A stretch of DNA of 64,000 nucleotides from positions 2,501-66,500 of the forward strand of contig NZ_NIWU01000003.1 of the NCBI RefSeq assembly GCF_002236105.1, read 5' to 3'. Origin of the DNA: Pseudomonas umsongensis. Its GTDB lineage: Bacteria > Pseudomonadota > Gammaproteobacteria > Pseudomonadales > Pseudomonadaceae. Under the pieces are notes generated by a model that had not been told where the DNA came from, made no database searches, and saw only the letters and a list, made by a program, of their open reading frames with translations. This document shows positions 27,499 to 36,254 of the stretch, in pieces; positions within the stretch are counted from its first letter, which is position 1; each line of letters begins with the position of its first letter. A program made the translations under genes and the position numbers.

Positions 27499-29025
27499 AT
27501 GCGTGCTGCACAACTTAAAGCTGTGCTGCCACGGGAGCTATTGGCTTCGGTGGTGGTGTTTCTGGTCGCCCTGCCCCTGTGCATGGGCATTGCCATTGCT
27601 TCGGGACTGCCACCGGCAAAAGGCCTGATCACCGGGATCATCGGTGGACTGGTAGTCGGTTGGCTGGCTGGCTCGCCGTTGCAAGTCAGTGGCCCGGCGG
27701 CAGGGCTGGCGGTGTTGGTATTCGAACTGGTACGCCAGCATGGCGTGGTCATGCTCGGGCCGATCCTGCTGTTGGCGGGTTTTTTACAACTGGTCGCCGG
27801 TCGCTTGAAACTGGGCTGCTGGTTTCGTGTGACAGCACCCGCCGTCGTTTACGGCATGCTCGCCGGCATCGGGGTGCTGATCGTCCTGTCACAGCTGCAC
27901 GTGATGCTGGACGCCACGCCCAAGCCCTCGGGGCTGGATAACCTGGCAGCCTTCCCGGCCGCCGTGGCTCAGGCTTTGCCATCCTTTGGCTGGCAGGCCG
28001 GTTTGCTTGGGTTGGGAACGATCGCAGTCATGTGGTTGTGGGAAAAGCTGCGTCCCCATTCCCTGCGCTTCGTTCCCGGCGCGCTACTGGGGGTTGGGAT
28101 CGCCACCGTCGTCAGCCTGGCCTTGGCGCTGCAAGTCAAACGGGTGGAAGTACCCGCAAACCTGTCCGAAGCCATCGATTGGCTTAAACCTGCCGACTTG
28201 CTGAACCTGGCTGACCCTGCGTTGCTGATTGCCGCATTCGCGGTCGCATTCATTGCCAGCGCCGAAACCTTGCTATCCGCTGCCGCAGTCGACCGCATGC
28301 ACAGTGGTCAACGCTCGGACTTCGACCGCGAGCTGTCCGCCCAAGGCGTTGGCAACATGCTTTGCGGAATGCTCGGCGCGTTGCCGATGACCGGAGTGAT
28401 CGTACGCAGCTCGGCCAATGTCCAGGCCGGTGCCAGCACGCGTTACTCGACGATTTTCCATGGATTATGGCTGCTGGCGTTCGTAATGTTGTTGTCGAGC
28501 GTACTGCAAAGCATTCCCGTGGCGAGCCTGGCCGGTGTGTTGGTTTACACCGGTTTCAAACTGGTGGATCTCAAGGCTTTTCGCGGTTTGGGTCGATACG
28601 GTCGAATGCCGATGTTCACCTACGCCACGACAGCGCTGGCGATCATCTTCACCGACTTGCTGACGGGCGTGCTGGTCGGCTTCGGCTTGACCTTGGTGAA
28701 GCTGGCGCTGAAAGCCTCACGACTGAAAATAAGCCTGATCGACCTTCCGCAGGACGGCGAAATGGAGCTGCGTCTGGTGGGGGCGGCGACCTTTCTCAAG
28801 GTGCCGGCGTTGACCCGGGTACTGGGTAGCATTCCGGCAGGTGCGACGGTGCATGTGCCACTCAATAACCTGAGCTACATCGACCATTCGTGCCTGGAAT
28901 TGCTGGAGGAATGGGGACGGGCGAATGCGGCCAAGGGCTCGAAATTGTTGATCGAGTCGCGCGGGTTGAAGCGAAGGCTGGAGGGCCGGGTGCGGACCAA
29001 TATCGGAATTGGTGCGGCTGGCTGA
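27499..29025 (+). CDS. SulP-family inorganic anion transporter
   Basis: An inner-membrane transporter of 508 residues with about 12 helices. A C-terminal STAS domain (from about residue 410) includes the L-S-Y-I-D-H-S-C segment. ATG 27499 follows GGGAGA and gives M-R-A-A-Q-L-K-A-V-L-P-R-E. SulP proteins carry sulfate, bicarbonate or other anions. The carbonic anhydrase upstream favours bicarbonate, but this is inferred. A REP pair follows the stop. Confidence 0.9.
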   Translation: MRAAQLKAVLPRELLASVVVFLVALPLCMGIAIASGLPPAKGLITGIIGGLVVGWLAGSPLQVSGPAAGLAVLVFELVRQHGVVMLGPILLLAGFLQLVAGRLKLGCWFRVTAPAVVYGMLAGIGVLIVLSQLHVMLDATPKPSGLDNLAAFPAAVAQALPSFGWQAGLLGLGTIAVMWLWEKLRPHSLRFVPGALLGVGIATVVSLALALQVKRVEVPANLSEAIDWLKPADLLNLADPALLIAAFAVAFIASAETLLSAAAVDRMHSGQRSDFDRELSAQGVGNMLCGMLGALPMTGVIVRSSANVQAGASTRYSTIFHGLWLLAFVMLLSSVLQSIPVASLAGVLVYTGFKLVDLKAFRGLGRYGRMPMFTYATTALAIIFTDLLTGVLVGFGLTLVKLALKASRLKISLIDLPQDGEMELRLVGAATFLKVPALTRVLGSIPAGATVHVPLNNLSYIDHSCLELLEEWGRANAAKGSKLLIESRGLKRRLEGRVRTNIGIGAAG

Positions 29026-29035
29026 ATAACCCACC

Positions 29036-29135
29036 TGTAGGAGCGAGCCTGCTCGCGATGGACCAAAGAACACCGCGGGGTGTCAGAATACCCGCGGAAT
29101 CGTTGTCGACCATCGCGAGCATGCTCGCTCCTACA
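29036..29135. repeat. Inverted REP pair with inner hairpin
   Basis: TGTAGGAGCGAGCCTGCTCG (start of 29036-29061) pairs with 29110-29135 with one mismatch. Between them CCGCGGG (29073-29079) and CCCGCGG (29091-29097) form a second stem. It separates the convergent SulP and 29150 genes and probably stops transcription in both directions. Confidence 0.9.
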
Positions 29136-29149
29136 AGGGTATTGCGAAC

Positions 29150-29800
29150 CTACGCCACCGGCTGTTCCAGCTCCAGGCCCACACCCAGGCGGCGGGACAT
29201 GCACGGCCAGCGCTTCCATGCGGCGCCGGTGTCCGGGCTGCTGAGTTTCTCGCGGTAGGCTTCGACCGACTCCAGCGCAAAGCTTTCGTCGTTGAGCATC
29301 TCGTCCACAGCGTGATGCACCGCCTCGTCCAGTTGGTTGGCGAACTCCTCACCGATCAACTGGTGAGCAATCAGGTTGGCGACAGTCATGTCCAAGGGGA
29401 TCAGTGGCTGGCCAAGATGCTTGATGTACAGGTCGTTGACCTCTTCGACGAACCGGTGCGCCAGATAGGCTTCGTCCAGCAGGCTGTCGAGCCCGACGTG
29501 CCCGGCCATGATCGCCGGCGGCTGGAGGAAGTACTGTTCGGCGATTTTCAGCACCGGTTTTACCTGCGATTCGATACCCGCTTCCCTGGCGACTTCATTG
29601 GCTGCATCCAGCAGATCAGGTACTTCCTCAATGTAGGCGGCGACAAAACGTGTCAGGACGCCGTTGGCATCCGCCTCCGGTAATTGGATCGCGCGGTGTA
29701 GGTGAGGCAGTTGGTTTTCCAGCTGACGCGTCAGCAGGCCGCTCTCGGCTTCGTGTTGTTGTGCTTTTTGGATCTGCTCGCGCAATGCGGCGGTGTTCAT
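29150..29800 (-). CDS. Conserved Pseudomonas protein of unknown function (PA0104-like)
   Basis: A 216-residue, acidic, mostly helical protein with no signal peptide or membrane segment. It starts M-N-T-A-A-L-R-E-Q-I-Q-K-A-Q-Q-H (complement of 29798-29800). A GGAG site lies close upstream. No catalytic motif is evident. Its position between the SulP transporter and the cytochrome oxidase operon matches the P. aeruginosa order. Confidence 0.8.
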   Translation of the reverse strand: MNTAALREQIQKAQQHEAESGLLTRQLENQLPHLHRAIQLPEADANGVLTRFVAAYIEEVPDLLDAANEVAREAGIESQVKPVLKIAEQYFLQPPAIMAGHVGLDSLLDEAYLAHRFVEEVNDLYIKHLGQPLIPLDMTVANLIAHQLIGEEFANQLDEAVHHAVDEMLNDESFALESVEAYREKLSSPDTGAAWKRWPCMSRRLGVGLELEQPVA

Positions 29801-30169
29801 GAAAACTCCAGGAAACAAGGCAATGAAATAGGGAAGACATAACTTAGCTGGCATACGAAAAATGCTAAGACGCATTTGTCATAATTATTTCATCCTTGAG
29901 ACGCCTCCGTTATATCGGTTTGCCACCACTCGTCTGCATCCTTCTCCATTCGTGCCCTGCAAAGCAAGTTAATGCTGTTTCAGATGATTTACGCCAGCAC
30001 ATTGCGAGGTGGGAGTCGCTGTCTATACTCGGGTTGGAATGGAGTTAGCTGATGACGCCCGACTGCAATGCAGCAAGGCCCGGCGATTCAAGTTCGTAGT
30101 CTGATGCAGCCGCTCCCTTGCCGCAGGTGAAAACCGGCGGGATAACAAGAACGATAAGGGGAACCCGCA
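29801..30169. promoter_or_regulatory. Intergenic region with candidate sigma-S-type promoter of the cox operon
   Basis: The 369 bases between divergent genes hold no gene. CTATACT at 30023-30029 is a good sigma-S-type -10 element, and TTGCGA at 30002-30007 stands 16 bases before TATACT. This leaves a leader of about 135 bases before coxB. In P. aeruginosa the aa3 oxidase operon depends on RpoS, which supports the reading. AAGGGGA (30157-30163) is the coxB ribosome site. Confidence 0.55.
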
Positions 30170-31297
30170 ATGATGCGACATCCACATGTCTGGATGGGCC
30201 TCCTGTTGTGGTCGATTTTCAGTCAGGCACAAGCGGCCTGGACTGTGAATATGGCGCCTGGAGCGACTGAAATCAGTCACGCTGTGTTTGACCTGCACAT
30301 GACCATTTTCTGGATCTGTGTAGTGATCGGCATCATCGTCTTTGGCGCCATGTTCTGGTCGATGATCTTGCACCGCCGCTCTACCGGGCAGGTGGCGGCA
30401 AAATTTCACGAAAGTACCACCGTCGAAATTCTCTGGACCATCGTGCCCTTCATTATTCTGGTGGCCATGGCGGTTCCGGCGACTGCCACCCTGATCAAGA
30501 TGTACGACGCCAGTGAGCCGGATATCGATATCCAGGTCACCGGCTATCAGTGGAAATGGCATTACAAGTACCTGGGCCAGGACGTTGAGTTCTTCAGCAA
30601 CCTGGCCACTCCCGCCGATCAGATCCACAACAAGGAAGCCAAGAGCGAGCATTACCTGCTCGAGGTCGACAAGCCCCTGGTGCTTCCGATCGGCGCCAAG
30701 GTGCGCTTCCTGGTGACCTCTGCCGACGTGATTCACTCCTGGTGGGTGCCGGCCTTCGCGGTCAAGCGCGATGCGATCCCGGGGTTCGTCAACGAAGCCT
30801 GGACCCGTGTCGAAAAACCCGGTGTCTACCGCGGCCAATGCGCCGAGCTGTGCGGCAAGGATCATGGGTTCATGCCGATCGTGGTTGAGGTCAAGGACAA
30901 GCCCGATTACGAAAAGTGGCTGGCTGAACGCAAGGCAGAGGCTGCACAACTCAAGGAGCTGACCAGTAAGGAATGGACCCTCGACGAGCTCAAAGAGCGC
31001 GGCGACAAGGTCTATCACACCGCCTGCGTGGCCTGTCACCAGGCCGAAGGCCAGGGCCTGCCGCCCATGTTCCCGGCTCTCAAGGGCTCGAAAATCGCCA
31101 CCGGCCCCATCAAGGATCACCTGAGCATTGTCTTCCACGGCAAGCCTGGCACCGCCATGGCGGCGTTCGGCAAGCAACTGTCGGAAGTCGATATCGCAGC
31201 GGTCGTGACCTACGAGCGTAACGCCTGGGGCAACAACAAGGGCGACATGGTCACCCCCAAAGAAGTGCTGGAGCTGAAACAGGCGGAAAGCAAATGA
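30170..31297 (+). CDS. coxB: Cytochrome c oxidase subunit II with fused cytochrome c domain
   Basis: Subunit II of a caa3-type oxidase, 375 residues. A signal-like N-terminus and two membrane helices (about residues 40-62 and 80-105) come first. The Cu-A domain follows with C-A-E-L-C-G-K-D-H-G-F-M near residue 224. A C-terminal cytochrome c domain has C-V-A-C-H near residues 285-289. It accepts electrons from cytochrome c or directly through its own heme. It is the first gene of a long rightward cox locus. Confidence 0.96.
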   Translation: MMRHPHVWMGLLLWSIFSQAQAAWTVNMAPGATEISHAVFDLHMTIFWICVVIGIIVFGAMFWSMILHRRSTGQVAAKFHESTTVEILWTIVPFIILVAMAVPATATLIKMYDASEPDIDIQVTGYQWKWHYKYLGQDVEFFSNLATPADQIHNKEAKSEHYLLEVDKPLVLPIGAKVRFLVTSADVIHSWWVPAFAVKRDAIPGFVNEAWTRVEKPGVYRGQCAELCGKDHGFMPIVVEVKDKPDYEKWLAERKAEAAQLKELTSKEWTLDELKERGDKVYHTACVACHQAEGQGLPPMFPALKGSKIATGPIKDHLSIVFHGKPGTAMAAFGKQLSEVDIAAVVTYERNAWGNNKGDMVTPKEVLELKQAESK

Positions 31298-31379
31298 CCC
31301 AGTCTATTGCGCACCCAAGGAACCCGTCGGGGCAGCACGCCCCGACCTGCCCAGCCCATCTGCTTGCAGGAGACAGGAC

Positions 31380-32978
31380 ATGACTGTTGTAGTCGATGAC
31401 CATGTTCAGACCGGCACCGCACACGAACATGCCCACGGCCCTGCCAAAGGCCTGATGCGCTGGGTGCTGACGACCAACCACAAGGACATCGGTACGCTGT
31501 ACCTGTGGTTTGCGTTTTCCATGTTCCTGCTCGGCGGCTCGTTCGCGATGGTGATTCGCGCCGAACTGTTCCAGCCGGGGTTGCAGATCGTCCAGCCGGA
31601 ATTCTTCAACCAGATGACCACCATGCACGGCCTGGTGATGGTCTTCGGTGCGGTGATGCCGGCCTTCGTCGGCCTCGCCAACTGGATGGTTCCGCTGATG
31701 ATCGGCGCACCCGACATGGCGCTGCCGCGGATGAACAACTTCAGCTTCTGGCTGTTGCCAGCGGCATTCATCCTGCTGGTTTCGACCCTGTTCACCCCAG
31801 GAGGCGGACCCAACTTCGGCTGGACGTTCTACGCGCCGCTGTCGACGACGTACGCGCCGGAAAGCGTGACCTTCTTCATCTTCGCCATCCACTTGATGGG
31901 GATCAGTTCGATCATGGGTGCGATCAACGTGATCGCCACCATCCTCAACCTGCGCGCCCCCGGCATGACGCTGATGAAAATGCCGCTGTTCGTCTGGACC
32001 TGGCTGATCACCGCGTTCCTGCTGATCGCGGTAATGCCGGTACTGGCCGGTTGCGTGACGATGATGCTGATGGACATCCACTTCGGCACCAGCTTCTTCA
32101 GCGCCGCCGGTGGCGGTGACCCGGTGCTGTTCCAGCATGTGTTCTGGTTCTTTGGCCACCCCGAGGTGTACATCATGATCCTGCCGGCCTTTGGTGCCGT
32201 CAGCTCGATCATTCCGGCCTTCTCGCGCAAGCCGCTGTTCGGCTACACCTCGATGGTCTACGCCACGGCGAGTATCGCGTTCCTGTCGTTCATCGTCTGG
32301 GCGCACCACATGTTCGTGGTCGGTATCCCGCTGGTGGGTGAGCTGTTCTTCATGTATGCCACGTTGTTGATCGCGGTACCCACCGGGGTCAAGGTGTTCA
32401 ACTGGGCCAGTACCATGTGGCAAGGCTCGCTGACCTTCGAGACGCCGATGCTGTTCGCGGTGGCGTTCGTGATCCTGTTCTCCATCGGCGGTTTCTCCGG
32501 ACTGATGCTGGCCATCGCCCCGGCGGATTTCCAGTACCAGGATACGTATTTTGTGGTCGCGCACTTCCACTACGTGCTGGTGCCGGGTGCAATCTTCGGG
32601 ATCTTCGCCTCGGCCTATTACTGGATGCCGAAGTGGACCGGCCACATGTACGACGAAACCCTCGGCAAGCTGCATTTCTGGCTGTCGTTCATCGGCATGA
32701 ACTTGGCTTTCTTCCCGATGCACTTCGTCGGGCTTGCGGGCATGCCTCGACGGATTCCGGACTACAACCTGCAATTCGCCGACTTCAACATGGTGTCGTC
32801 GATCGGCGCCTTCATGTTCGGTGCAACGCAGATTTTCTTCCTGTTCATCGTGATCAAGACCATTCGCGGTGGCCCGCCAGCACCGGCCAAACCGTGGGAT
32901 GGGGCCGAAGGCCTGGAATGGAGCGTTCCCTCACCGGCGCCGTATCACACCTTCACCACGCCGCCGGAAGTGAAATGA
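31380..32978 (+). CDS. coxA: Cytochrome c oxidase subunit I
   Basis: The catalytic subunit with heme a, heme a3 and Cu-B, 532 residues and about 12 membrane helices. The Cu-B/tyrosine segment W-F-F-G-H-P-E-V-Y-I is near residue 255 and the two-histidine H-H segment (W-A-H-H-M-F) near residue 305. The heme-ligand histidine region V-V-A-H-F-H-Y-V-L is near residue 390. It starts 82 bases after coxB, with AGGAGA nine bases before the ATG. In P. fluorescens-group strains the name ctaD is also used. Confidence 0.97.
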   Translation: MTVVVDDHVQTGTAHEHAHGPAKGLMRWVLTTNHKDIGTLYLWFAFSMFLLGGSFAMVIRAELFQPGLQIVQPEFFNQMTTMHGLVMVFGAVMPAFVGLANWMVPLMIGAPDMALPRMNNFSFWLLPAAFILLVSTLFTPGGGPNFGWTFYAPLSTTYAPESVTFFIFAIHLMGISSIMGAINVIATILNLRAPGMTLMKMPLFVWTWLITAFLLIAVMPVLAGCVTMMLMDIHFGTSFFSAAGGGDPVLFQHVFWFFGHPEVYIMILPAFGAVSSIIPAFSRKPLFGYTSMVYATASIAFLSFIVWAHHMFVVGIPLVGELFFMYATLLIAVPTGVKVFNWASTMWQGSLTFETPMLFAVAFVILFSIGGFSGLMLAIAPADFQYQDTYFVVAHFHYVLVPGAIFGIFASAYYWMPKWTGHMYDETLGKLHFWLSFIGMNLAFFPMHFVGLAGMPRRIPDYNLQFADFNMVSSIGAFMFGATQIFFLFIVIKTIRGGPPAPAKPWDGAEGLEWSVPSPAPYHTFTTPPEVK

Positions 32979-32996
32979 AATGAGCGCCATGGCCTT

Positions 32997-33084
32997 TGTG
33001 GGAGCGAGCCTGCTCGCGAAAAACGATGACGCGGTCTACCTGCCAAACCGTGGCGTCTGCTTCGCGAGCAGGCTCGCTCCCACA
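32997..33084. repeat. Inverted REP pair inside the cox operon
   Basis: TGTGGGAGCGAGCCTGCTCGCGAA (32997-33020) is the exact inverse of 33061-33084. It sits between coxA and ctaG, where it could stabilise upstream mRNA or lower expression of the assembly genes. Confidence 0.92.
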
Positions 33085-33109
33085 TGGCTCTCGGCGCAGG
33101 TGAGAAATC

Positions 33110-33661
33110 ATGGCTGACTCGATTTCGATGAAGAAACTGGTCACCCGCCTGTTACTGGTGGTGGTAGCGATGTTTGTCTTCGGTTTTGCCCTGGTGCCGA
33201 TCTACGACGTGATGTGCAAGGCATTCGGCATCAACGGCAAGACCGCCGGGCAGTATGAGGGTGAGCAAACGGTCGATACCTCGCGACAGGTTCGCGTGCA
33301 GTTCCTGTCGACCAACTCCGCCGACATGTCCTGGGATTTCTATCCCAAGCATGATGAATTGACGGCCAACCCCGGGGCAGTGAACGAGATGATCTTCATC
33401 GCGCACAACCCTACCGATCGCCCGATGAGCGCTCAGGCGGTGCCGAGCATCGCGCCCAGCGCGGCGGCGGCGTACTTCCACAAGACCGAATGCTTCTGCT
33501 TCACCCAACAAGTGCTGCAGCCCGGTCAACGAATCGAGATGCCGGTACGTTTCATCGTTGACCGTGACATGCCCAAGGATGTGAAGCACCTGACGCTGTC
33601 CTACACGCTGTTCGATATCACCGCCCGACATCCACCGGTCGCAGTAAATACTGGCGGTTGA
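33110..33661 (+). CDS. ctaG: Cytochrome c oxidase assembly protein CtaG/Cox11
   Basis: A copper chaperone that helps insert Cu-B into subunit I. It has 183 residues, one N-terminal membrane helix (about residues 12-32) and a periplasmic beta domain. The copper-binding C-F-C motif is in T-E-C-F-C-F-T-Q. The ATG follows an AGGTGAG-like site. It lies between coxA and coxC, as usual for this locus. Confidence 0.95.
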   Translation: MADSISMKKLVTRLLLVVVAMFVFGFALVPIYDVMCKAFGINGKTAGQYEGEQTVDTSRQVRVQFLSTNSADMSWDFYPKHDELTANPGAVNEMIFIAHNPTDRPMSAQAVPSIAPSAAAAYFHKTECFCFTQQVLQPGQRIEMPVRFIVDRDMPKDVKHLTLSYTLFDITARHPPVAVNTGG

Positions 33662-33686
33662 GCGTGCCCGATAAGGAGAACAATAA

Positions 33687-34574
33687 ATGGCAACTCATGA
33701 ACATTATTACGTTCCGGCCCAGAGCAAATGGCCGATCATCGCTACGGTCGGGATGTTCGTCACGGTGTTCGGCCTGGCCACCTGGTTCAACGATCTGAAA
33801 GCGGCGCGGCCGGAATCCCACGGCCCGCTGATCTTTTTCGTCGGTGGCCTGTTGCTGGCCTACATGCTCTTTGGCTGGTTCGGTACGGTGATCAAGGAAA
33901 GTCGCGGCGGCTTGTACAGCGCGCAGATGGATCGCTCGTTCCGCTGGGGCATGAGCTGGTTCATTTTCTCAGAGGTGATGTTCTTCATCGCCTTTTTCGG
34001 CGCACTGTTTTATGTGCGCCATGTATCCGGTCCCGCCCTGGGTGGCGAAGGCACCAAGGGCCTCGCTCACATGCTGTGGCCTGCCTTCGAGTGGACCTGG
34101 CCACTGCTGAACAACCCCGATTCCAAGCTGTTCCCACCACCGAAGGAGGTCATCAGCCCCTGGGGATTGCCGCTGCTCAATACCGTGATACTGGTGACCT
34201 CCAGCGTCACGGTGACCATCGCCCACCATGCCTTGAAGAAGGGCCATCGCGGCGCGCTGAAAATCTGGCTGGCGCTCACGGTGCTGCTGGGCGTTGCGTT
34301 CCTCGGCTTTCAGGCCGAAGAGTACATGCACGCCTATAACGAACTGGGTTTGACCCTGGGTTCGGGCATCTACGGCGCCACGTTCTTCATGCTCACCGGA
34401 TTCCACGGCGCCCACGTGACGATCGGCACCATCATCCTGTTCGTGATGCTGATGCGGGTCATGCGTGGGCACTTCGACAGCGAACATCAGTTCGGCTTCG
34501 AGGCAGCGAGTTGGTACTGGCACTTCGTGGATGTGGTGTGGATCGGGCTGTTTGTTTTCGTCTATGTGCTGTAG
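33687..34574 (+). CDS. coxC: Cytochrome c oxidase subunit III
   Basis: Membrane subunit III, 295 residues and about seven helices. It has M-S-W-F-I-F-S-E-V-M-F-F near residue 90 and the conserved E-Y-M-H-A-Y and G-F-H-G-A-H-V segments. AAGGAGAA precedes the ATG. The TAG stop (34572-34574) lies inside the first bases of a REP element (CTG-TAG-GAG), so the present C-terminus V-Y-V-L is set by the repeat. Other subunit III proteins end at much the same place, so little seems to be lost. Confidence 0.96.
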   Translation: MATHEHYYVPAQSKWPIIATVGMFVTVFGLATWFNDLKAARPESHGPLIFFVGGLLLAYMLFGWFGTVIKESRGGLYSAQMDRSFRWGMSWFIFSEVMFFIAFFGALFYVRHVSGPALGGEGTKGLAHMLWPAFEWTWPLLNNPDSKLFPPPKEVISPWGLPLLNTVILVTSSVTVTIAHHALKKGHRGALKIWLALTVLLGVAFLGFQAEEYMHAYNELGLTLGSGIYGATFFMLTGFHGAHVTIGTIILFVMLMRVMRGHFDSEHQFGFEAASWYWHFVDVVWIGLFVFVYVL

Positions 34575-34668
34575 GAGCGAGCATGCTCGCGATGGTATCC
34601 AACGATAACGCGGGGAACCTGATACCCCGCGATGCTTTCGAGTTTTTCGCGAGCATGCTCGCTCCTAC
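34571..34668. repeat. Inverted REP pair overlapping the coxC stop
   Basis: GTAGGAGCGAGCATGCTCGCGA (34571-34592) is inverted at 34647-34668. An inner stem CGCGGGG...CCCCGCG lies between them. The element ends two bases before the DUF2909 stop and supplies the coxC TAG. Confidence 0.92.
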
Positions 34669-34670
34669 GG

Positions 34671-34874
34671 TTACCAGGGTGCGCGAGATACAAGCTGGCC
34701 GCTGAAAAAGCCCCAGGCGATCAAGCCGACGGTAATGGCGGCCAGTGCTACACGAACACTCAAGGCAATGACGAGGCGGTTCGAGCTGCTGTCGTCCTTG
34801 ACCAGAAAAAACAGGCCGCTGAACAGGCTGACAACCGTGGCAATCAGCATCAGGACGATGGCTGCTTTGAGCAT
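34671..34874 (-). CDS. Twin transmembrane DUF2909 protein
   Basis: A 67-residue protein with two membrane helices (about residues 4-26 and 38-60) and a short charged turn K-D-D-S-S-S-N-R between them. This is the DUF2909 pattern, found next to cytochrome oxidase genes in many proteobacteria. It is on the opposite strand, between coxC and the SURF1 gene. A part in oxidase assembly is suggested by location only. Confidence 0.85.
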   Translation of the reverse strand: MLKAAIVLMLIATVVSLFSGLFFLVKDDSSSNRLVIALSVRVALAAITVGLIAWGFFSGQLVSRAPW

Positions 34875-34944
34875 GGTGGGACTCCGGGGGACAAGCGATG
34901 CATCTGAGTATAGCTATCGCGACGACCGACTTTCTGGCGATGCC

Positions 34945-35685
34945 ATGAAGCGCTTTCGGCCGGGCATCATTCCGACATTGGTGGTTGCGCTGTTGCTGCC
35001 CCTGCTGGTGTCGCTTGGGTTCTGGCAATTGAGCCGGGGCGCGGAGAAAAGCGCGCTACTGCAAACCTACACTGAACGCCGGGCTGCAGAACCGATGGCC
35101 AGCACCGAGCTGCAACACACGGCAGACCCGGCCTTCAGACGGATTCACCTGCATGGCCAGTTCGATGCCGCGCACAGCCTGTTGCTGGATAACCGTCAGC
35201 GTGGCGGAAAAGTCGGGGTCGAGCTGCTGCAACCGTTTCAGGATCAGGCAACTGGGCTGTGGCTGCTGGTCAATCGCGGCTGGCTGCCTTGGCCCGACCG
35301 CCGGACGCCGCCGCAATTCACTACACCGACCGATGCCTTGAGTCTCGATGCGTGGGTCTACGTTTCACCCGGCGCGACCTTCCAGCTCCACGCCGACCCA
35401 AGCACCAGCACTTGGCCAAAACTACTCACGGCCATTGACCCGAACGCACTCTGGGCAGCCCTGGGCCGTGAAGGCTTTGCCTACGAATTACGCGCAGAAA
35501 CCGGGCCCGCGACGTACCAGGCCGATTGGCCGGTAGTGGCCATGGGGCCGGAAAAACACATCGCTTATGCCGTGCAGTGGTTCGCCATGTCGATCGCCCT
35601 GTTCGGTCTTTACCTCTACCTCGGCTGGCACAACGCAAAGGAGAAACACCATGGGAGCGGCCATGAATCCACCCAGCATGTCTGA
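34945..35685 (+). CDS. SURF1-family cytochrome oxidase assembly protein
   Basis: A 246-residue protein with N- and C-terminal membrane helices (about residues 9-30 and 212-232) around a periplasmic domain, the SURF1 layout. It contains S-L-G-F-W-Q-L-S-R-G, L-L-D-N-R and L-V-N-R-G-W-L-P. It assists heme a insertion into subunit I. ATG 34945 begins M-K-R-F-R-P-G-I-I-P-T; the open frame upstream overlaps the DUF2909 gene and is rejected. The ribosome site is weak. Its 3' end overlaps the next gene by 35 bases. Confidence 0.92.
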   Translation: MKRFRPGIIPTLVVALLLPLLVSLGFWQLSRGAEKSALLQTYTERRAAEPMASTELQHTADPAFRRIHLHGQFDAAHSLLLDNRQRGGKVGVELLQPFQDQATGLWLLVNRGWLPWPDRRTPPQFTTPTDALSLDAWVYVSPGATFQLHADPSTSTWPKLLTAIDPNALWAALGREGFAYELRAETGPATYQADWPVVAMGPEKHIAYAVQWFAMSIALFGLYLYLGWHNAKEKHHGSGHESTQHV

Positions 35686-36244
35686 GGCCAAAACGCCGGT
35701 GAACCGGCGCAAGGGACGGTTGCAGTTACTGCTGATTGTGCTCGGGGTGGTCGGTCCGATGATCCTGGCCACCGGCATGTACAAACTGAATTTCTGGGTG
35801 CCGGAAGGCCGCAGCTATCACGGCGAACTGATCGGCAACGGACAGAGCCGCGCCGACCTTGGCGTACGGGCGCAGGAAAACCGCTGGCAGTTGCTGGTGA
35901 CGGCACCGAAAGAGTGCTCGGTGGACTGCCAGCAACTGGTTTATCTGGCGCGCCAAATCCAGATCGGCCTGGGTCGCGATGCCGGTCGCGCCAGTCACGC
36001 ACTGGCGGCGACACAGCCGCTGAGCAGTGATTACGAGACTAAACTTCAACGCGAGTACCCGCAGTTGCAGCGCTATCCACTGGATTTGCCGACCTACACC
36101 AAAGGAGCTCAGAGTAATGACTCTCCACACCTGTGGATCATCGATCCCCACGGCAATCTGGTCTTGCGCTACGACCCGTCAGTCAAGGGCAAGGATCTGC
36201 TCAATGACCTGCGGCACCTGCTGAAACTGTCGAACATCGGATAA
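35651..36244 (+). CDS. Membrane-anchored SCO-like protein with CxxxC motif
   Basis: A 197-residue protein with one N-terminal membrane helix (about residues 25-47) and a periplasmic domain. C89 and C93 (E-C-S-V-D-C-Q-Q-L) form a CxxxC pair spaced as in SCO copper chaperones. H160 lies shortly before W-I-I-D-P-H-G-N-L, similar to the SCO histidine region. I infer a thioredoxin-like fold and a role in Cu-A or thiol maturation. AAGGAG seven bases before ATG 35651 supports the start, which overlaps the SURF1 gene; ATG 35663 is an alternative. Homologues are usually labelled hypothetical or transmembrane protein. Confidence 0.82.
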   Translation: MGAAMNPPSMSEAKTPVNRRKGRLQLLLIVLGVVGPMILATGMYKLNFWVPEGRSYHGELIGNGQSRADLGVRAQENRWQLLVTAPKECSVDCQQLVYLARQIQIGLGRDAGRASHALAATQPLSSDYETKLQREYPQLQRYPLDLPTYTKGAQSNDSPHLWIIDPHGNLVLRYDPSVKGKDLLNDLRHLLKLSNIG

Positions 36245-36254
36245 GGGCATCGTC

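Noticed and set aside
29036..29135. CRISPR-like repeats
   Set aside because: Repeats here and elsewhere are REP palindromes in inverted pairs, not regularly spaced direct repeats with unique spacers, and no cas genes are present.
31251..32774. 507-residue open frame on the minus strand
   Set aside because: Antisense to coxA, with biased His/Gln/Arg composition and no ribosome site. It results from high G+C third positions.
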